From Balneolaceae bacterium (lineage in GTDB: Bacteria; Bacteroidota; Rhodothermia; Balneolales; Balneolaceae): 64,000 nt of DNA. This document shows, one piece after another, positions 1 to 9,326 of the stretch (within the stretch, counting starts at the first letter, position 1; each line of letters begins with the position of its first letter). The position numbers and the translations under genes are program-made. Location: positions 47,018-111,017 of the forward strand of contig VEMX01000005.1 of assembly GCA_009711805.1 (NCBI GenBank), written 5' to 3'. The notes under the pieces were generated by a model, which did not search any database, was not told where the DNA came from, and saw only the letters and a program-made list of their open reading frames with translations.

Positions 1-1301
1 AATGGATGCTCGAATTTCGTTTAAAAGCTTACCGTGGCTGGAAAGAGATGGTAGAACCGGATTGGTTTAATGCCACCTATGAGAAACCTAAATTCGATAC
101 CCTTCAGTATTACTCAGCTCCAAAAAACAAACCCAAACTGGATAGCCTGGATGATGTTGATCCTAAAATCCGGGAAACTTATGAAAAGTTGGGCATTCCC
201 CTGGAAGAACAAAAAGCATTAGCCGGTGTTGCTGTAGATGCAGTATTTGATAGTGTTTCTGTGTTTACATCTTTCAAAGAGAAGCTGGCAGAAGCGGGAG
301 TGATATTCTGCTCTATTTCTGAAGCCATCCAAAATCACCCGGAATTGGTGAAAAAATATATGGGTTCTGTAGTTCCTGCCCGCGATAACTTTTATGCCGC
401 TCTGAACTCAGCGGTATTCTCAGATGGATCGTTCTGTTATGTACCAAAAGACACGATTTGTCCGATGGAACTTTCTACTTATTTCCGCATCAATAATATG
501 AATTCCGGGCAATTTGAAAGAACGCTGATTATTGCCGAGGATAATTCTCATGTAAGCTATCTCGAAGGGTGTACGGCTCCTATGTATGATGAACACCAGC
601 TGCATGCCGCCGTTGTGGAACTTGTAGCTCTCGAAAATGCTGAAATTAAGTATTCTACCATACAAAACTGGTATGCCGGTGATGAAGACGGAAAAGGCGG
701 TATTTACAATTTTGTAACCAAGCGTGGTGCCTGCCGGGGTAAAAATTCCAAGATTTCATGGACTCAGCTTGAAACCGGATCTGCAGTAACACTGAAATAC
801 CCAAGTGTGATTCTGCAGGGAGATAATTCTGTTGGAGAGTTTTACTCTGTAGCCGTAACTAACATGCGACAACAGGCCGATACCGGAACTAAAATGATTC
901 ACCTTGGCAAAAACACCAAGAGTACTATTATCTCCAAAGGGATCTCAGCAGGAAATTCAGATAACAGCTATCGTGGTGAAGTAAAGATTTCCAAAAAAGC
1001 AGACGGAGCCCGAAATTATTCGGTTTGTGACTCTATGTTAATTGGACAAACCTGTGGGGCACATACATTCCCGTACATTTCCTCAGAAAACCCCACGGCA
1101 AGTGTGGAGCACGAGGCTTCAACCTCAAGAGTGGGAGAGGAACAAATCTTCTATCTGATGCAGCGCGGTATTAGTGAACAAGATGCCATTTCGATGATAG
1201 TAAATGGATTTGTGAAGGAAGTACTGAAAGAGCTTCCACTTGAATTTGCAACCGAAGCAAACGCTCTGCTCAACGTAAAACTTGAAGGTAGTGTTGGATA
1301 A
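1..1301 (+). CDS. sufB: Fe-S cluster scaffold subunit SufB (5' partial)
   Basis: SufB is the core scaffold of the SufBCD complex, on which Fe-S clusters are built in the cytosol. The frame is open to the window edge: the codon before the first ATG (position 6) is TGG, giving [13 protein letters not shown], the conserved internal SufB motif. The true start therefore lies upstream and the first tens of residues are missing. The C-terminal part carries the family hallmarks: [18 protein letters not shown], the [14 protein letters not shown] stretch with its conserved Glu and His, and the Q-R-G-I-S-E-Q block near the end. It is followed by sufC, sufD and sufS on the same strand. The 153-base gap before sufC holds no recognisable gene. 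Family assignment is firm. Confidence 0.97.
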   Translation, partial: WMLEFRLKAYRGWKEMVEPDWFNATYEKPKFDTLQYYSAPKNKPKLDSLDDVDPKIRETYEKLGIPLEEQKALAGVAVDAVFDSVSVFTSFKEKLAEAGVIFCSISEAIQNHPELVKKYMGSVVPARDNFYAALNSAVFSDGSFCYVPKDTICPMELSTYFRINNMNSGQFERTLIIAEDNSHVSYLEGCTAPMYDEHQLHAAVVELVALENAEIKYSTIQNWYAGDEDGKGGIYNFVTKRGACRGKNSKISWTQLETGSAVTLKYPSVILQGDNSVGEFYSVAVTNMRQQADTGTKMIHLGKNTKSTIISKGISAGNSDNSYRGEVKISKKADGARNYSVCDSMLIGQTCGAHTFPYISSENPTASVEHEASTSRVGEEQIFYLMQRGISEQDAISMIVNGFVKEVLKELPLEFATEANALLNVKLEGSVG

Positions 1302-1454
1302 ATGATCAAGCCAGCTCTCTTCAGTGGTTATCCTGGACTAATTGCAGAACCTGAAGTAACCTCTGAATACTGAATCCTCAAAAGATCCCGAAATAACTTG
1401 GGATATATGACTACAAAAAGAACTTAAATCAATAAACAGAAAAACAGAATTAAA

Positions 1455-2228
1455 GTGTTAGAGATAAAAAACTTACACGCCGTTGTTGAAGGCGAAGACA
1501 TTGAAATTTTAAAGGGTGTTGATCTAACCATTAACAAAGGTGAGATTCATGCTATTATGGGACCAAACGGAAGCGGTAAAAGTACCCTTTCAAAAGTGGT
1601 TGCAGGCCACCCCGAATATGAAGTAACCAAAGGTGAAATCCTTTTTGAAGGTGAAGACATAACTGAACTTGATGCCGATGAGCGCGCGCATTTGGGCTTG
1701 TTTCTGGCTTTTCAGTACCCGGTAGAAGTGCCTGGTATTACGAATAAAACATTGCTTCGCGAATCTTATAACACTATCGCCCGCTCCAATGGGAAAGAGG
1801 AACTTGATCCGCTCGAGTTTGAAGATTACCTAAAGAGCAAGCTGGAGATCATTGATATGAAAGATTCTTTCCTGGAAAGAAGTATCAATACTGGATTTTC
1901 TGGTGGTGAGAAAAAGAAAAATGAAGTCTTCCAGATGGCGGTACTGAATCCTAAACTTGCTTTTATGGATGAAACCGATTCTGGTCTTGATATTGATGCG
2001 CTTAAAATTGTAGCTGATGGTATCAATAAAATTGCCGGCGGTGAAAATGCTATCGTTCTTGTTACTCACTATCAGCGGCTGCTTAATTATGTTAAACCTG
2101 ATTATGTACACGTAATGATAGATGGCAAATTTGTTAAATCTGGCGACAGAAAACTTGCTCTTGAGCTTGAAGATCAGGGATATGATTGGTTAGAAAACAA
2201 AACAATGGTAAACGGAGAGGCTCAATAA
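1455..2228 (+). CDS. sufC: Fe-S assembly ATPase SufC
   Basis: ABC-type ATPase that powers the SufBCD scaffold. Its 257 residues are normal length. Visible motifs are Walker A GPNGSGKST (36-44), a Q-loop glutamine in AFQYP (about 87), signature FSGGEKKKNE (148-157) and Walker B LAFMDETDSGLD (168-179); the SGGEKKKNE and ETDSGLDIDALK strings are diagnostic of SufC within the ABC family. The start is a GTG (GTG TTA GAG ATA). No strong Shine-Dalgarno is seen before it, so an alternative start cannot be excluded, but MLEIKNLHA is the usual N-terminus. It ends one base before sufD. Confidence 0.97.
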   Translation: MLEIKNLHAVVEGEDIEILKGVDLTINKGEIHAIMGPNGSGKSTLSKVVAGHPEYEVTKGEILFEGEDITELDADERAHLGLFLAFQYPVEVPGITNKTLLRESYNTIARSNGKEELDPLEFEDYLKSKLEIIDMKDSFLERSINTGFSGGEKKKNEVFQMAVLNPKLAFMDETDSGLDIDALKIVADGINKIAGGENAIVLVTHYQRLLNYVKPDYVHVMIDGKFVKSGDRKLALELEDQGYDWLENKTMVNGEAQ

Positions 2229-2229
2229 A

Positions 2230-3561
2230 ATGAGTATAGCTGTTAAAGAAAAAGAAACCATACTGGAATTTTTGGAGGCGAAGTTTGACCCTTCTGAGGT
2301 TGAAGTTATTTCTTCAATTAATGAAAAGGGGATTCGCAATGTGAATGACTTTGCATTTCCTACCAAAAAAGATGAGGAATGGAGATTTACGGATCTCAGA
2401 TCCATAAGTCGAAACCATTTTGTTCCTGTCGACCAAGCCGGTGCAAAGGACGTTGGAGATATCAGTCAGTATTACCTGCCTGAGGCTCTGAACAGTCGTC
2501 TTGTATTTGTAAATGGCGTATTTGATGCCAAACGCTCCGACATTAGTTCCTTGTCCGACAATATCACTATTGGAAGACTAAGCGAACAGGGCGATAATGA
2601 AGCAGTAAAGGAACACCTGGATGCTTATACGAACTATGATGAAGATAAAGACGCTTTTGCCGCGTTGAATGATGCCCATTTCAGAGATGGCGCCTTTATT
2701 CACATTCCCGAAGAGACCAAAACGGAATCTCCAATCCATATTTTGAACATTTTTACGGATGCGGATAAAGCTTTTTATGCCACTCCGCGAGTATTGTTTG
2801 TAGGGGAGAAGTATTCTAAAGCTACCATTGTAGAAGAGCATATAGGCCTTGCAGATAATGAATATCTGAACGTACCAGTATCAGAATATAAGCTGTTTGA
2901 AGGGGCGCATGTACACCATGCCCGCATTCAGCGAGATAGTAAAAAGGCATCGCATGTATCGCGGCCTATTGCCAACCTTGAACAACATGCGGAATATCAC
3001 TCATATACGATCTGCCTGGGAGCCAAACTCTTCAGAAATGATCCACGTGTTGTTCAAAATGCAGAGGAAGTAGATTTTACGGTTGATGCGTTGGTACTTA
3101 TAGATGGAGAACAGATTGCGGATACGCATTCCATAATGGATCACCGCAGGGCTCATGCAAATAGTCACCAGCTGCACAAAGTGGTAGTGAATGACAATGC
3201 ACACTCTATTTTTAACGGAAAGATTTTTGTAGCCAGAGATGCACAAAAAATTGATTCTTTTCAGGAAAACAGAAACCTCTTGCTTTCCGTTGATGGTAAA
3301 GTAAACACCAAGCCACAGCTGGAAATTTTTGCAGATGATGTACTTTGTTCACACGGAGCCACTATCGGGCAATTAAGTGATGATGAAGTGTTTTACCTGC
3401 AGAGCCGTGGTTTAACCGAACAAAAATCACGGGAACTGCTGGTATATGCATTCACATTGGAAAGTATAGAGAGTATGGAAGTTGAATCGGTTCATAAACT
3501 TCTTTTAGATGAAGTAATTAAATACACAAATCGCGACGAAGAATTTGTTGCGGTAGGGTAA
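2230..3561 (+). CDS. sufD: Fe-S cluster assembly protein SufD
   Basis: Paralogue of SufB that pairs with it and SufC in the scaffold complex and is thought to help iron entry. At 443 residues it has the usual length. The N-terminal helical region contains FPTKKDEEWRFTDLR, typical of SufD. The beta-helix core follows, and the C-terminal block has CSHGATIGQLSDDEVFYLQ and SRGLTEQKSRELL, including the conserved Cys-His pair. The ATG lies directly after sufC, and the upstream GGAGAGG in the sufC tail can serve as ribosome binding site, suggesting translational coupling. Confidence 0.96.
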   Translation: MSIAVKEKETILEFLEAKFDPSEVEVISSINEKGIRNVNDFAFPTKKDEEWRFTDLRSISRNHFVPVDQAGAKDVGDISQYYLPEALNSRLVFVNGVFDAKRSDISSLSDNITIGRLSEQGDNEAVKEHLDAYTNYDEDKDAFAALNDAHFRDGAFIHIPEETKTESPIHILNIFTDADKAFYATPRVLFVGEKYSKATIVEEHIGLADNEYLNVPVSEYKLFEGAHVHHARIQRDSKKASHVSRPIANLEQHAEYHSYTICLGAKLFRNDPRVVQNAEEVDFTVDALVLIDGEQIADTHSIMDHRRAHANSHQLHKVVVNDNAHSIFNGKIFVARDAQKIDSFQENRNLLLSVDGKVNTKPQLEIFADDVLCSHGATIGQLSDDEVFYLQSRGLTEQKSRELLVYAFTLESIESMEVESVHKLLLDEVIKYTNRDEEFVAVG

Positions 3562-3599
3562 TCAAAATATAAGGGTTATCCCGGGGCTGGTGCCTGGGG

Positions 3600-4877
3600 A
3601 TGGCCACCACAGAGGTCTTAGTGATGGAAGATACAATTAAAAAAGACACTACCCGGCTTACCACAGACTGGCAGGCCGTACGCAAGCAGTTCCCTGTACT
3701 TCAACAAAAAGTACATGGGCAGCCCTTGGTATATCTCGATAATGGCGCTTCCAGCCAAATGCCCCAGTCTACTATTGACCGCATCAACCGATACCATTCC
3801 GCAGAACACTCTAATGTGCACCGGGGCATACATACGTTGAGCCAGCGCGGAACCGATTATTATGAAGAGACGCGTAAAAAGGTAAAGAAATTCATCAATG
3901 CTCGTCACCTGGAAGAAGTTATTTATACGACTGGAACTACAGACTCCATTAACCTGGTAGCTCAAAGCTATGGCCGTAAGTATTTTCGTGAGGGGGATGA
4001 GATTATACTCTCTGAGATGGAACATCATGCTAATATTGTGCCCTGGCAAATGATTGCCGAACAAACGGGAGCCGTGTTAAGGGTGATACCAATGACCGAT
4101 AACGGAGAGCTCAAAATGGACGATTTTCATCATTTGCTCTCGGATCGCACAAAGATGGTGGCCGTGGTGCACGTATCAAATGCTTTGGGTACCATCAACC
4201 CGGTTGAGGAGATTATTGAAGCAGCTCATGCCAGAGATATTCCTGTACTGTTGGACGGAGCCCAGGCCGTACCTCATTCTGTAGTAGATATGCAGAAACT
4301 GGATGTAGATTTCTATGCATTTTCAGCACATAAGATGTGTGGCCCTACAGGCTTTGGAATACTGTATGGTAAAAAGGAGTTATTGCAAGAAATGCCTCCA
4401 TATCGTGGAGGAGGGGATATGATTGACAAGGTGACCTTTGAAAAAACCACCTGGAACGATCTTCCCCATAAGTTTGAAGCCGGAACCCCCCCCATAGCAG
4501 TAGGAATTGGACTGGGAACTTCTCTTGATTACCTCAATGAAATTGGCATGGAGCAGATAGAGGCCCGTGAGCATGAACTTCTGGATTATGCAACACAGGA
4601 ACTTTCAAAAATTGAAGATGTTCGTATTATTGGGAGTTCAGCCAAAAAAGCTTCTGTTATTTCTTTTCTGATTGGCGATATTCACCCAACGGATGCCGGA
4701 ACTATCCTGGACCAGAAAGGAATTGCGGTACGAACCGGACATCATTGTGCACAGCCGGTAATGCAGCACTATAACATTCCGGGAACCGTTAGAGCATCGC
4801 TCTCATTTTATAATAATGAGGAAGATATAGACCGATTGGTAGAAGGAATTAAATACGTTAAAGAATTTTTTGGATAA
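3600..4877 (+). CDS. sufS: Cysteine desulfurase SufS
   Basis: PLP-dependent class V aminotransferase-fold enzyme that takes sulfur from L-cysteine as a persulfide for SUF. Seen: LDNGASSQMP near the N-terminus, EMEHHANIVPWQ (139-150), PLP lysine K245 in FSAHKMCGPTGFG, and the persulfide cysteine C383 in RTGHHCAQPVMQHY, the short-loop SufS-type arrangement. An ATG at 3624 (MEDTIKKD) is an alternative start that would drop eight residues. No sufE or sufU follows in the window, so its sulfur acceptor is encoded elsewhere or replaced. Confidence 0.96.
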   Translation: MATTEVLVMEDTIKKDTTRLTTDWQAVRKQFPVLQQKVHGQPLVYLDNGASSQMPQSTIDRINRYHSAEHSNVHRGIHTLSQRGTDYYEETRKKVKKFINARHLEEVIYTTGTTDSINLVAQSYGRKYFREGDEIILSEMEHHANIVPWQMIAEQTGAVLRVIPMTDNGELKMDDFHHLLSDRTKMVAVVHVSNALGTINPVEEIIEAAHARDIPVLLDGAQAVPHSVVDMQKLDVDFYAFSAHKMCGPTGFGILYGKKELLQEMPPYRGGGDMIDKVTFEKTTWNDLPHKFEAGTPPIAVGIGLGTSLDYLNEIGMEQIEAREHELLDYATQELSKIEDVRIIGSSAKKASVISFLIGDIHPTDAGTILDQKGIAVRTGHHCAQPVMQHYNIPGTVRASLSFYNNEEDIDRLVEGIKYVKEFFG

Positions 4878-4892
4878 CAAAGGAGAATCAAA

Positions 4893-5447
4893 ATGGCTAA
4901 GATTAAAGAAATAGAACGCACACCAAACCCGGATGCAATGCGATTTGTACTGGGTGAACCGCTTACCAACGGAACCACCCGTTCGTACGAAAATGCACAG
5001 GAAGCAGAAGGCGATGAACTCGCTTCAGCTCTTTTCGCCGTTGATAACGTCATCAACGTCTACTATGTGGATAAATATGTAACGGTTACCCAGGATGGAA
5101 AAGCCGTATGGTCTGAGTTGCTCCGTAAACTTGCTCCACCAATCCGTGAGGCTGAAGCTTCTACGGGTATGGAAGAAGATGATTCTGAAGTGCATGTAAG
5201 TAAAGAAGCTCAGGAATCCGATGATCCCCGACTGAAAGAGATTAACCGCCTGTTGGATGAACAGGTACGCCCTTATTTATTAGCTGATGGCGGTGGACTA
5301 AAAGTACTTGGTTTGGAAGCAAACCGGCTGAAGGTGCATTACCAGGGAGCTTGTGGAACGTGTCCTACGGCTACAACAGGAACCCTCTACGCCATCGAAA
5401 GCATGGTTAAACGCATTGATCCCGAAATTCAGGTAGTTTCAGTTTAA
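4893..5447 (+). CDS. nfu: Nfu-type Fe-S carrier protein
   Basis: Two-domain Fe-S scaffold/carrier that passes clusters to apoproteins. Residues 1-85 form an Nfu N-terminal domain (ERTPNPDAMRF is typical). An acidic linker (90-112) leads to the NifU C-terminal domain with ADGGGLKVLG and the cluster-binding CxxC at C154/C157 (GACGTCPTATTG). The architecture matches mitochondrial and bacterial NFU1 rather than three-domain NifU. A clear ribosome binding site (AAAGGAGA) sits 7-8 bases before the ATG. It lies between sufS and an IscA-type carrier, so the operon encodes scaffold, sulfur donor and two downstream carriers. Confidence 0.93.
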   Translation: MAKIKEIERTPNPDAMRFVLGEPLTNGTTRSYENAQEAEGDELASALFAVDNVINVYYVDKYVTVTQDGKAVWSELLRKLAPPIREAEASTGMEEDDSEVHVSKEAQESDDPRLKEINRLLDEQVRPYLLADGGGLKVLGLEANRLKVHYQGACGTCPTATTGTLYAIESMVKRIDPEIQVVSV

Positions 5448-5451
5448 TCCT

Positions 5452-5787
5452 ATGGAACTTTCAATAAGCAAAAAAGCAGCCGAGCGAATCAATACAATTC
5501 GGGAAGAGCAAAATGTCCCGAATGATGCCTATCTGAGGGTAGGTGTGGTTAGTGGAGGCTGTTCAGGCTTAACATACGACCTCGACTTTGATTCTGATGT
5601 GGAAATTGAGGAAAACGACAAAGTTTTTGAAGTTGACGGACTGCAAATCCTCGTTGATATGCGAAGCTTTCTCTACCTGGCAGGTACCGAACTTGATTAT
5701 TCCGATGGATTGGAAGGGCAGGGTTTTCACTTCAAGAATCCGAATGCTACACGAACCTGCTCTTGTGGTGAATCTTTTTCTATATAA
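5452..5787 (+). CDS. A-type Fe-S carrier (IscA/SufA/ErpA family)
   Basis: Small A-type carrier of 111 residues that accepts Fe-S clusters from the scaffold and inserts them into targets. The three ligand cysteines are present: C37 in GGCSGLTYDLDF, and C103 and C105 in TRTCSCGESF. Which A-type subfamily (SufA, IscA or ErpA) cannot be told by eye, so no symbol is given. It starts four bases after nfu and is clearly co-transcribed with it. A large inverted repeat follows in the gap to the next gene. Confidence 0.93.
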   Translation: MELSISKKAAERINTIREEQNVPNDAYLRVGVVSGGCSGLTYDLDFDSDVEIEENDKVFEVDGLQILVDMRSFLYLAGTELDYSDGLEGQGFHFKNPNATRTCSCGESFSI

Positions 5788-5791
5788 TTTT

Positions 5792-5860
5792 AAATGTTTA
5801 GTGTTAAATGTTTAATGACGGCTCACGCATTTAACATTTAACACTTGAAATTAAACATTT
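5792..5860. repeat. Long imperfect inverted repeat between iscA-like gene and DUF2480 gene
   Basis: Arms 5800-5817 and 5828-5845 are complementary at 17 of 18 positions around a 10-base loop. A second outer pair (5792-5800 with 5852-5860, 9 bases) extends the structure beyond a six-base asymmetry. The arms are AT-rich, built from the word TTAAATGTTTA and its complement. There is no clear T-run, so this is not a textbook terminator. It could be an mRNA-stabilising hairpin between cistrons or a small dispersed palindromic repeat. Confidence 0.7.
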
Positions 5861-5864
5861 CCCA

Positions 5865-6374
5865 ATGTCAGAAGATGTAATCGTAAATAAGATTCAACAA
5901 AACACCAAGCTGGTAACGCTGGATCTGCAGAAATTCCATGATCCAAGGCCGATTGAAGAGCTGGATATCAAGCAGTTTTTGTTCCAGGAGTTATTGTTGA
6001 AGGAAAAAGATTTCAGAGAAGAGTTGAAGAACTACGACTGGAGCCAGTTTGAAGGCACAAATCTGGCGGTTCACTGTAGCACCGATGCTATCATAGCACC
6101 CTGGGCCTGGATGTTGATTACCAGTCATGCTTCTGAATATGCTAATGAAGTATTCAAGGGGAGCAAAGAAACTTTTCTTTATCTGCTATACCAGCGCAAT
6201 CTTGACAACTACGACTGGGAGCAGTATGTCGATAAGTTTGTACTGCTAAAAGGTTGTGGTGACGAGCATGTTCCTGATTCTGTTTACTTATTGGCTACCA
6301 ATAAGTTAATGGGAGTAGCCAAAAAGATTATGTATGGGGAAGCTTGCTCTAATGTACCGGTTTGGAGGAAGTAA
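5865..6374 (+). CDS. DUF2480 family protein
   Basis: A 169-residue soluble protein matching the Bacteroidota family DUF2480, whose function is unknown. Recognisable features are the N-terminal LVTLDLQKFHDPRPIEELDI block, a conserved cysteine in LAVHCSTDAIIAPWAWM, and a second Cys/His pair in LLKGCGDEHVPDS. No signal peptide or membrane segment is present. In Bacteroidota this family is typically found at the end of suf operons, as here, so a role in Fe-S assembly or delivery is a reasonable inference, but none is established. Confidence 0.8.
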   Translation: MSEDVIVNKIQQNTKLVTLDLQKFHDPRPIEELDIKQFLFQELLLKEKDFREELKNYDWSQFEGTNLAVHCSTDAIIAPWAWMLITSHASEYANEVFKGSKETFLYLLYQRNLDNYDWEQYVDKFVLLKGCGDEHVPDSVYLLATNKLMGVAKKIMYGEACSNVPVWRK

Positions 6375-6454
6375 CAACCGCTGATTTCTTTGATTACACT
6401 GATTACATTATCTTTGCTTATCTACAGAATTAAAATCAGAACAAAGAACTTCCC

Positions 6455-7174
6455 ATGAAATTATTAGTTACCGGCACCTCCCGCGGAATAGGATACTCAA
6501 TTGCTGAAAAATTCCTGGAAGAAGGCCATGAAGTAGTAGGAACTTCCCGAAGTGAAATCCCCGCCTTCAACATAGATAATTACCAACATATACAATGTGA
6601 TCTTGCATTAGAAAGTGATCTGGCCAAACTGATGAGTATATTGCAGGGCGATAAATTGCCGGAAGTACTTATCAATAACGCCGGAATGTTTGCGGAGGCT
6701 GATTTTGATATCAACGATACAGAATGGATTGCCAATTGGGATAAAACCATGCAAGTAAACCTCCGGGCTCCGGCTCTGCTCTGTAAATGGGCTTTAAACG
6801 CGTGGAATAAGCAGCATATCGGAGGCCGAATTATTAATGTGTCGTCACGGGCCGGTTACCGGGGAGATACCCAGGAATACGCCAGTTATGCCGCCAGTAA
6901 AGGAGGATTGATTGCCTTCACCAAAAGCATAGCCCGCAGTTATGGAAAATATGGTGTTACGGCCTACTCCATTGCGCCCGGCTTTGTAGATACGGATATG
7001 GCTCGTGAGTCCATCGAAGTGTATGGAGCAGAATATCTCACTAAAGACTTAGCCCTTGATTCCATAGCTCCGCCGGAACAAATTGCAGAAATAGTGTATC
7101 TGCTGGCGGAAGGCAAACTTACACATGCTACCGGGCAGACCTTCCATATCAACTCTGGGAGTTATTTAGTATAA
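6455..7174 (+). CDS. SDR-family oxidoreductase
   Basis: Short-chain dehydrogenase/reductase of 239 residues, NAD(P)-dependent, cytosolic. Seen: cofactor glycine motif TGTSRGIG (6-13), NNAG (74-77), catalytic Ser in NVSSRAG (130-131) and the Y145-x3-K149 pair in YASYAASKGG, followed by PGFVDTDM. This is the classical type with all catalytic residues; the substrate cannot be told from sequence, though FabG-like reductases and sugar or steroid dehydrogenases share the pattern. It begins 80 bases after the DUF2480 gene and may be a separate unit. Confidence 0.9.
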   Translation: MKLLVTGTSRGIGYSIAEKFLEEGHEVVGTSRSEIPAFNIDNYQHIQCDLALESDLAKLMSILQGDKLPEVLINNAGMFAEADFDINDTEWIANWDKTMQVNLRAPALLCKWALNAWNKQHIGGRIINVSSRAGYRGDTQEYASYAASKGGLIAFTKSIARSYGKYGVTAYSIAPGFVDTDMARESIEVYGAEYLTKDLALDSIAPPEQIAEIVYLLAEGKLTHATGQTFHINSGSYLV

Positions 7175-7231
7175 ATGGTAATGAAAAGATAAACCGTTTT
7201 GCGTTTTCAGTATTAAGTGGCAATTTCCCCT

Positions 7232-8257
7232 ATGGCAGATATAAGAGATAGAAAAAAAGATCATGTAGAACTGACGGTAACCGACGATACCCAATATGAT
7301 CAGGGAAGTGGTTTTGAGCGTTTTAAATTTGTTCATAACGCTCTCCCTGAAGTCGATTTTGAAGAGGTAGATACCAAAGCGAATTTGCTTGGCCGCTCGT
7401 TCAGCTTCCCTCTTTTTATTTCCTCTATGACCGGAGGTTATGCCGACGCAGGACCAGTGAACGCCATTATTGCTGAGTTTTGTGAACACAATGACCTTCC
7501 GTTCGGGGTGGGAAGTCAGCGTGCTATGCTGGAGGATGATTCGCTTACGGAAACCTTCTCTATTGTTCGGAAAAAGGCGCCAAATGCATTTATTGCAAGT
7601 AATATAGGTGGAGCCCAGCTTATTGGCGGATTAGAAAAAACAAAACTCAACAAGCTTATAAATTGTATTGAGGCAGATTCAGTTATCGTGCATCTGAATC
7701 CATTGCAGGAGCTTATGCAGCCGGAAGGGGATCGTAATTTTAAAGGGATTTTGGCTGGAATAGAACAATTAATAAAAGACACTTCATTGCCTGTTATTGC
7801 CAAGGAGACAGGGGCAGGTATATCCGAGCATACCGCTCGTCGCTTGCTAAATGCCGGAGTGGTAGCCATTGATGTGGCTGGTGCCGGAGGTACAAGCTGG
7901 GCAAAAGTAGAAAACTCCAGAAGTGCTAATACCACAGCCAATCATGCATTTAATGAATGGGGAATTTCCACTGCTGAATGTATTCAGCAGCTAAGTAAGC
8001 TGGAGTGGGAACGTAGTTTTCAAACCATAGCTTCCGGTGGCATTCGTTCCGCCTTCGATATTGCGAAATCCCTATGCTTAGGGGCGCACATCGCTGCATC
8101 GGCCCAGCCCGTAATCAAAGTCATAAAAAATGATGGTTATGATGGTTTACAACAGCTTTATGATGGATGGAAGAAAGACCTGAAAACTATTATGACACTT
8201 CTGGGATGTACAAAAATTCCGCTGTTAAATGCTTCACATCTTAAGGAAAAAGCTTAG
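7232..8257 (+). CDS. fni: Type 2 isopentenyl-diphosphate delta-isomerase
   Basis: FMN-dependent isomerase interconverting IPP and DMAPP for isoprenoid synthesis. The TIM-barrel motifs are all visible: RKKDHVELT at the N-terminus, SSMTGGYADAG, GVGSQRAML, ASNIGGAQL, HLNPLQELMQPEGDRNF, KETGAGIS, VDVAGAGGTSW and the FMN phosphate-binding SGGIRS with LGAHIAASAQP. I start at the ATG at 7232 (MADIRDRKKDH), the usual family N-terminus; an in-frame GTG at 7217 would add five residues. A polyprenyl synthase follows 54 bases later, giving a small isoprenoid pair. Confidence 0.95.
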   Translation: MADIRDRKKDHVELTVTDDTQYDQGSGFERFKFVHNALPEVDFEEVDTKANLLGRSFSFPLFISSMTGGYADAGPVNAIIAEFCEHNDLPFGVGSQRAMLEDDSLTETFSIVRKKAPNAFIASNIGGAQLIGGLEKTKLNKLINCIEADSVIVHLNPLQELMQPEGDRNFKGILAGIEQLIKDTSLPVIAKETGAGISEHTARRLLNAGVVAIDVAGAGGTSWAKVENSRSANTTANHAFNEWGISTAECIQQLSKLEWERSFQTIASGGIRSAFDIAKSLCLGAHIAASAQPVIKVIKNDGYDGLQQLYDGWKKDLKTIMTLLGCTKIPLLNASHLKEKA

Positions 8258-8311
8258 CTTAAATCCTCCATCAAATTCCTTATATTAGGCCTTTCATCTA
8301 CGGGACAATAA

Positions 8312-9307
8312 TTGAGTACTTCAAAACTACAGCATAATTTAATTGAGACTATTGAGGGCGGGCTTCGGGATCTTGATATTCCGGAAAGTCCTCAAACACT
8401 GTATGAACCCTATATTTATGCTATAGGAGTAGGGGGGAAGCGTATACGACCGCTGTTAACTTTATTGAGTTGCGGATTGTGCAAGGGCAATATAAAATAT
8501 GCGTTACCTGCTGCTCTTGCCATCGAAATTCTGCACAATTTTACGCTTGTTCATGATGATATTATGGATAGCGCTGATACCCGGAGAGGAAAACCCAGTG
8601 TTTTTAGTAAATGGAACGAAAATATAGCCATTTTGTCCGGCGATGTAATGTTTGCCGATGCATATCGCCAAATAGGCTGGTATGGAACCCATCCATCTTT
8701 TTCGAAAGATGAATTTGCCGATATTCATAAAATCTTTCTGGATGCAGTTGTAACTGTTTGTGAGGGGCAAGCCCTGGATATGGAGTTTGTAGGCCGAACT
8801 TCGGTTTCTCATCAGGAATACATTCATATGATTTCAGGCAAAACAGCAGCTCTGTTAGCTGGGGCTTTTGAGATTGGGGCCATCACAGCCCATGCTTCCA
8901 ATGCCCAAAGAAAGAAACTTCATAATATTGGAATAGAACTGGGAATTGCATTTCAGATGCAGGACGATTTACTGGATGCAACAGCTGACCCTGAAAAATT
9001 TGGAAAACGACCTGGTGGGGATATCTTTGAAGGAAAGAAAACATATCTTACCATACTCACGTTAGAACGAACGGAAACAGATGATGCCGCATTTATTAAC
9101 CAAGTTTTAAAATCAAGTAAGCCGAAAGAAAAAGATGTGAACCAAGTGCTACAGATTATGGAAGCAAATGATGTTCTACATGATGTAGAGCAGGAAATAG
9201 CAAAACATTACGATAATGTAATGCATCTACTTCGGGATTTTGACCCATCAGAGTACAAACAAGAACTTGTAAACCTTTTTACCTTTTTAAAAGAACGTGA
9301 TCATTAA
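8312..9307 (+). CDS. Polyprenyl diphosphate synthase (trans-isoprenyl, GGPP/octaprenyl type)
   Basis: All-alpha prenyltransferase that condenses IPP with allylic diphosphates. The first aspartate-rich motif is DDIMDSADTRRGKPS (82-96) and the second is FQMQDDLLD (D218, D219, D222), so both Mg sites are intact. Length (331) and the GKRIRPLL substrate motif at 42-49 are standard. The start is a TTG (TTG AGT ACT TCA). Chain length of the product, quinone side chain or carotenoid precursor, is not predictable here. It follows the IPP isomerase and overlaps no gene when bamD starts at 9327. Confidence 0.92.
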   Translation: MSTSKLQHNLIETIEGGLRDLDIPESPQTLYEPYIYAIGVGGKRIRPLLTLLSCGLCKGNIKYALPAALAIEILHNFTLVHDDIMDSADTRRGKPSVFSKWNENIAILSGDVMFADAYRQIGWYGTHPSFSKDEFADIHKIFLDAVVTVCEGQALDMEFVGRTSVSHQEYIHMISGKTAALLAGAFEIGAITAHASNAQRKKLHNIGIELGIAFQMQDDLLDATADPEKFGKRPGGDIFEGKKTYLTILTLERTETDDAAFINQVLKSSKPKEKDVNQVLQIMEANDVLHDVEQEIAKHYDNVMHLLRDFDPSEYKQELVNLFTFLKERDH

Positions 9308-9326
9308 AGCACATAGATTTATTTCA

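Noticed and set aside
7516..7941. 141-codon minus-strand frame opposite the IPP isomerase
   Set aside because: Antisense to a gene with all family motifs; no independent support.
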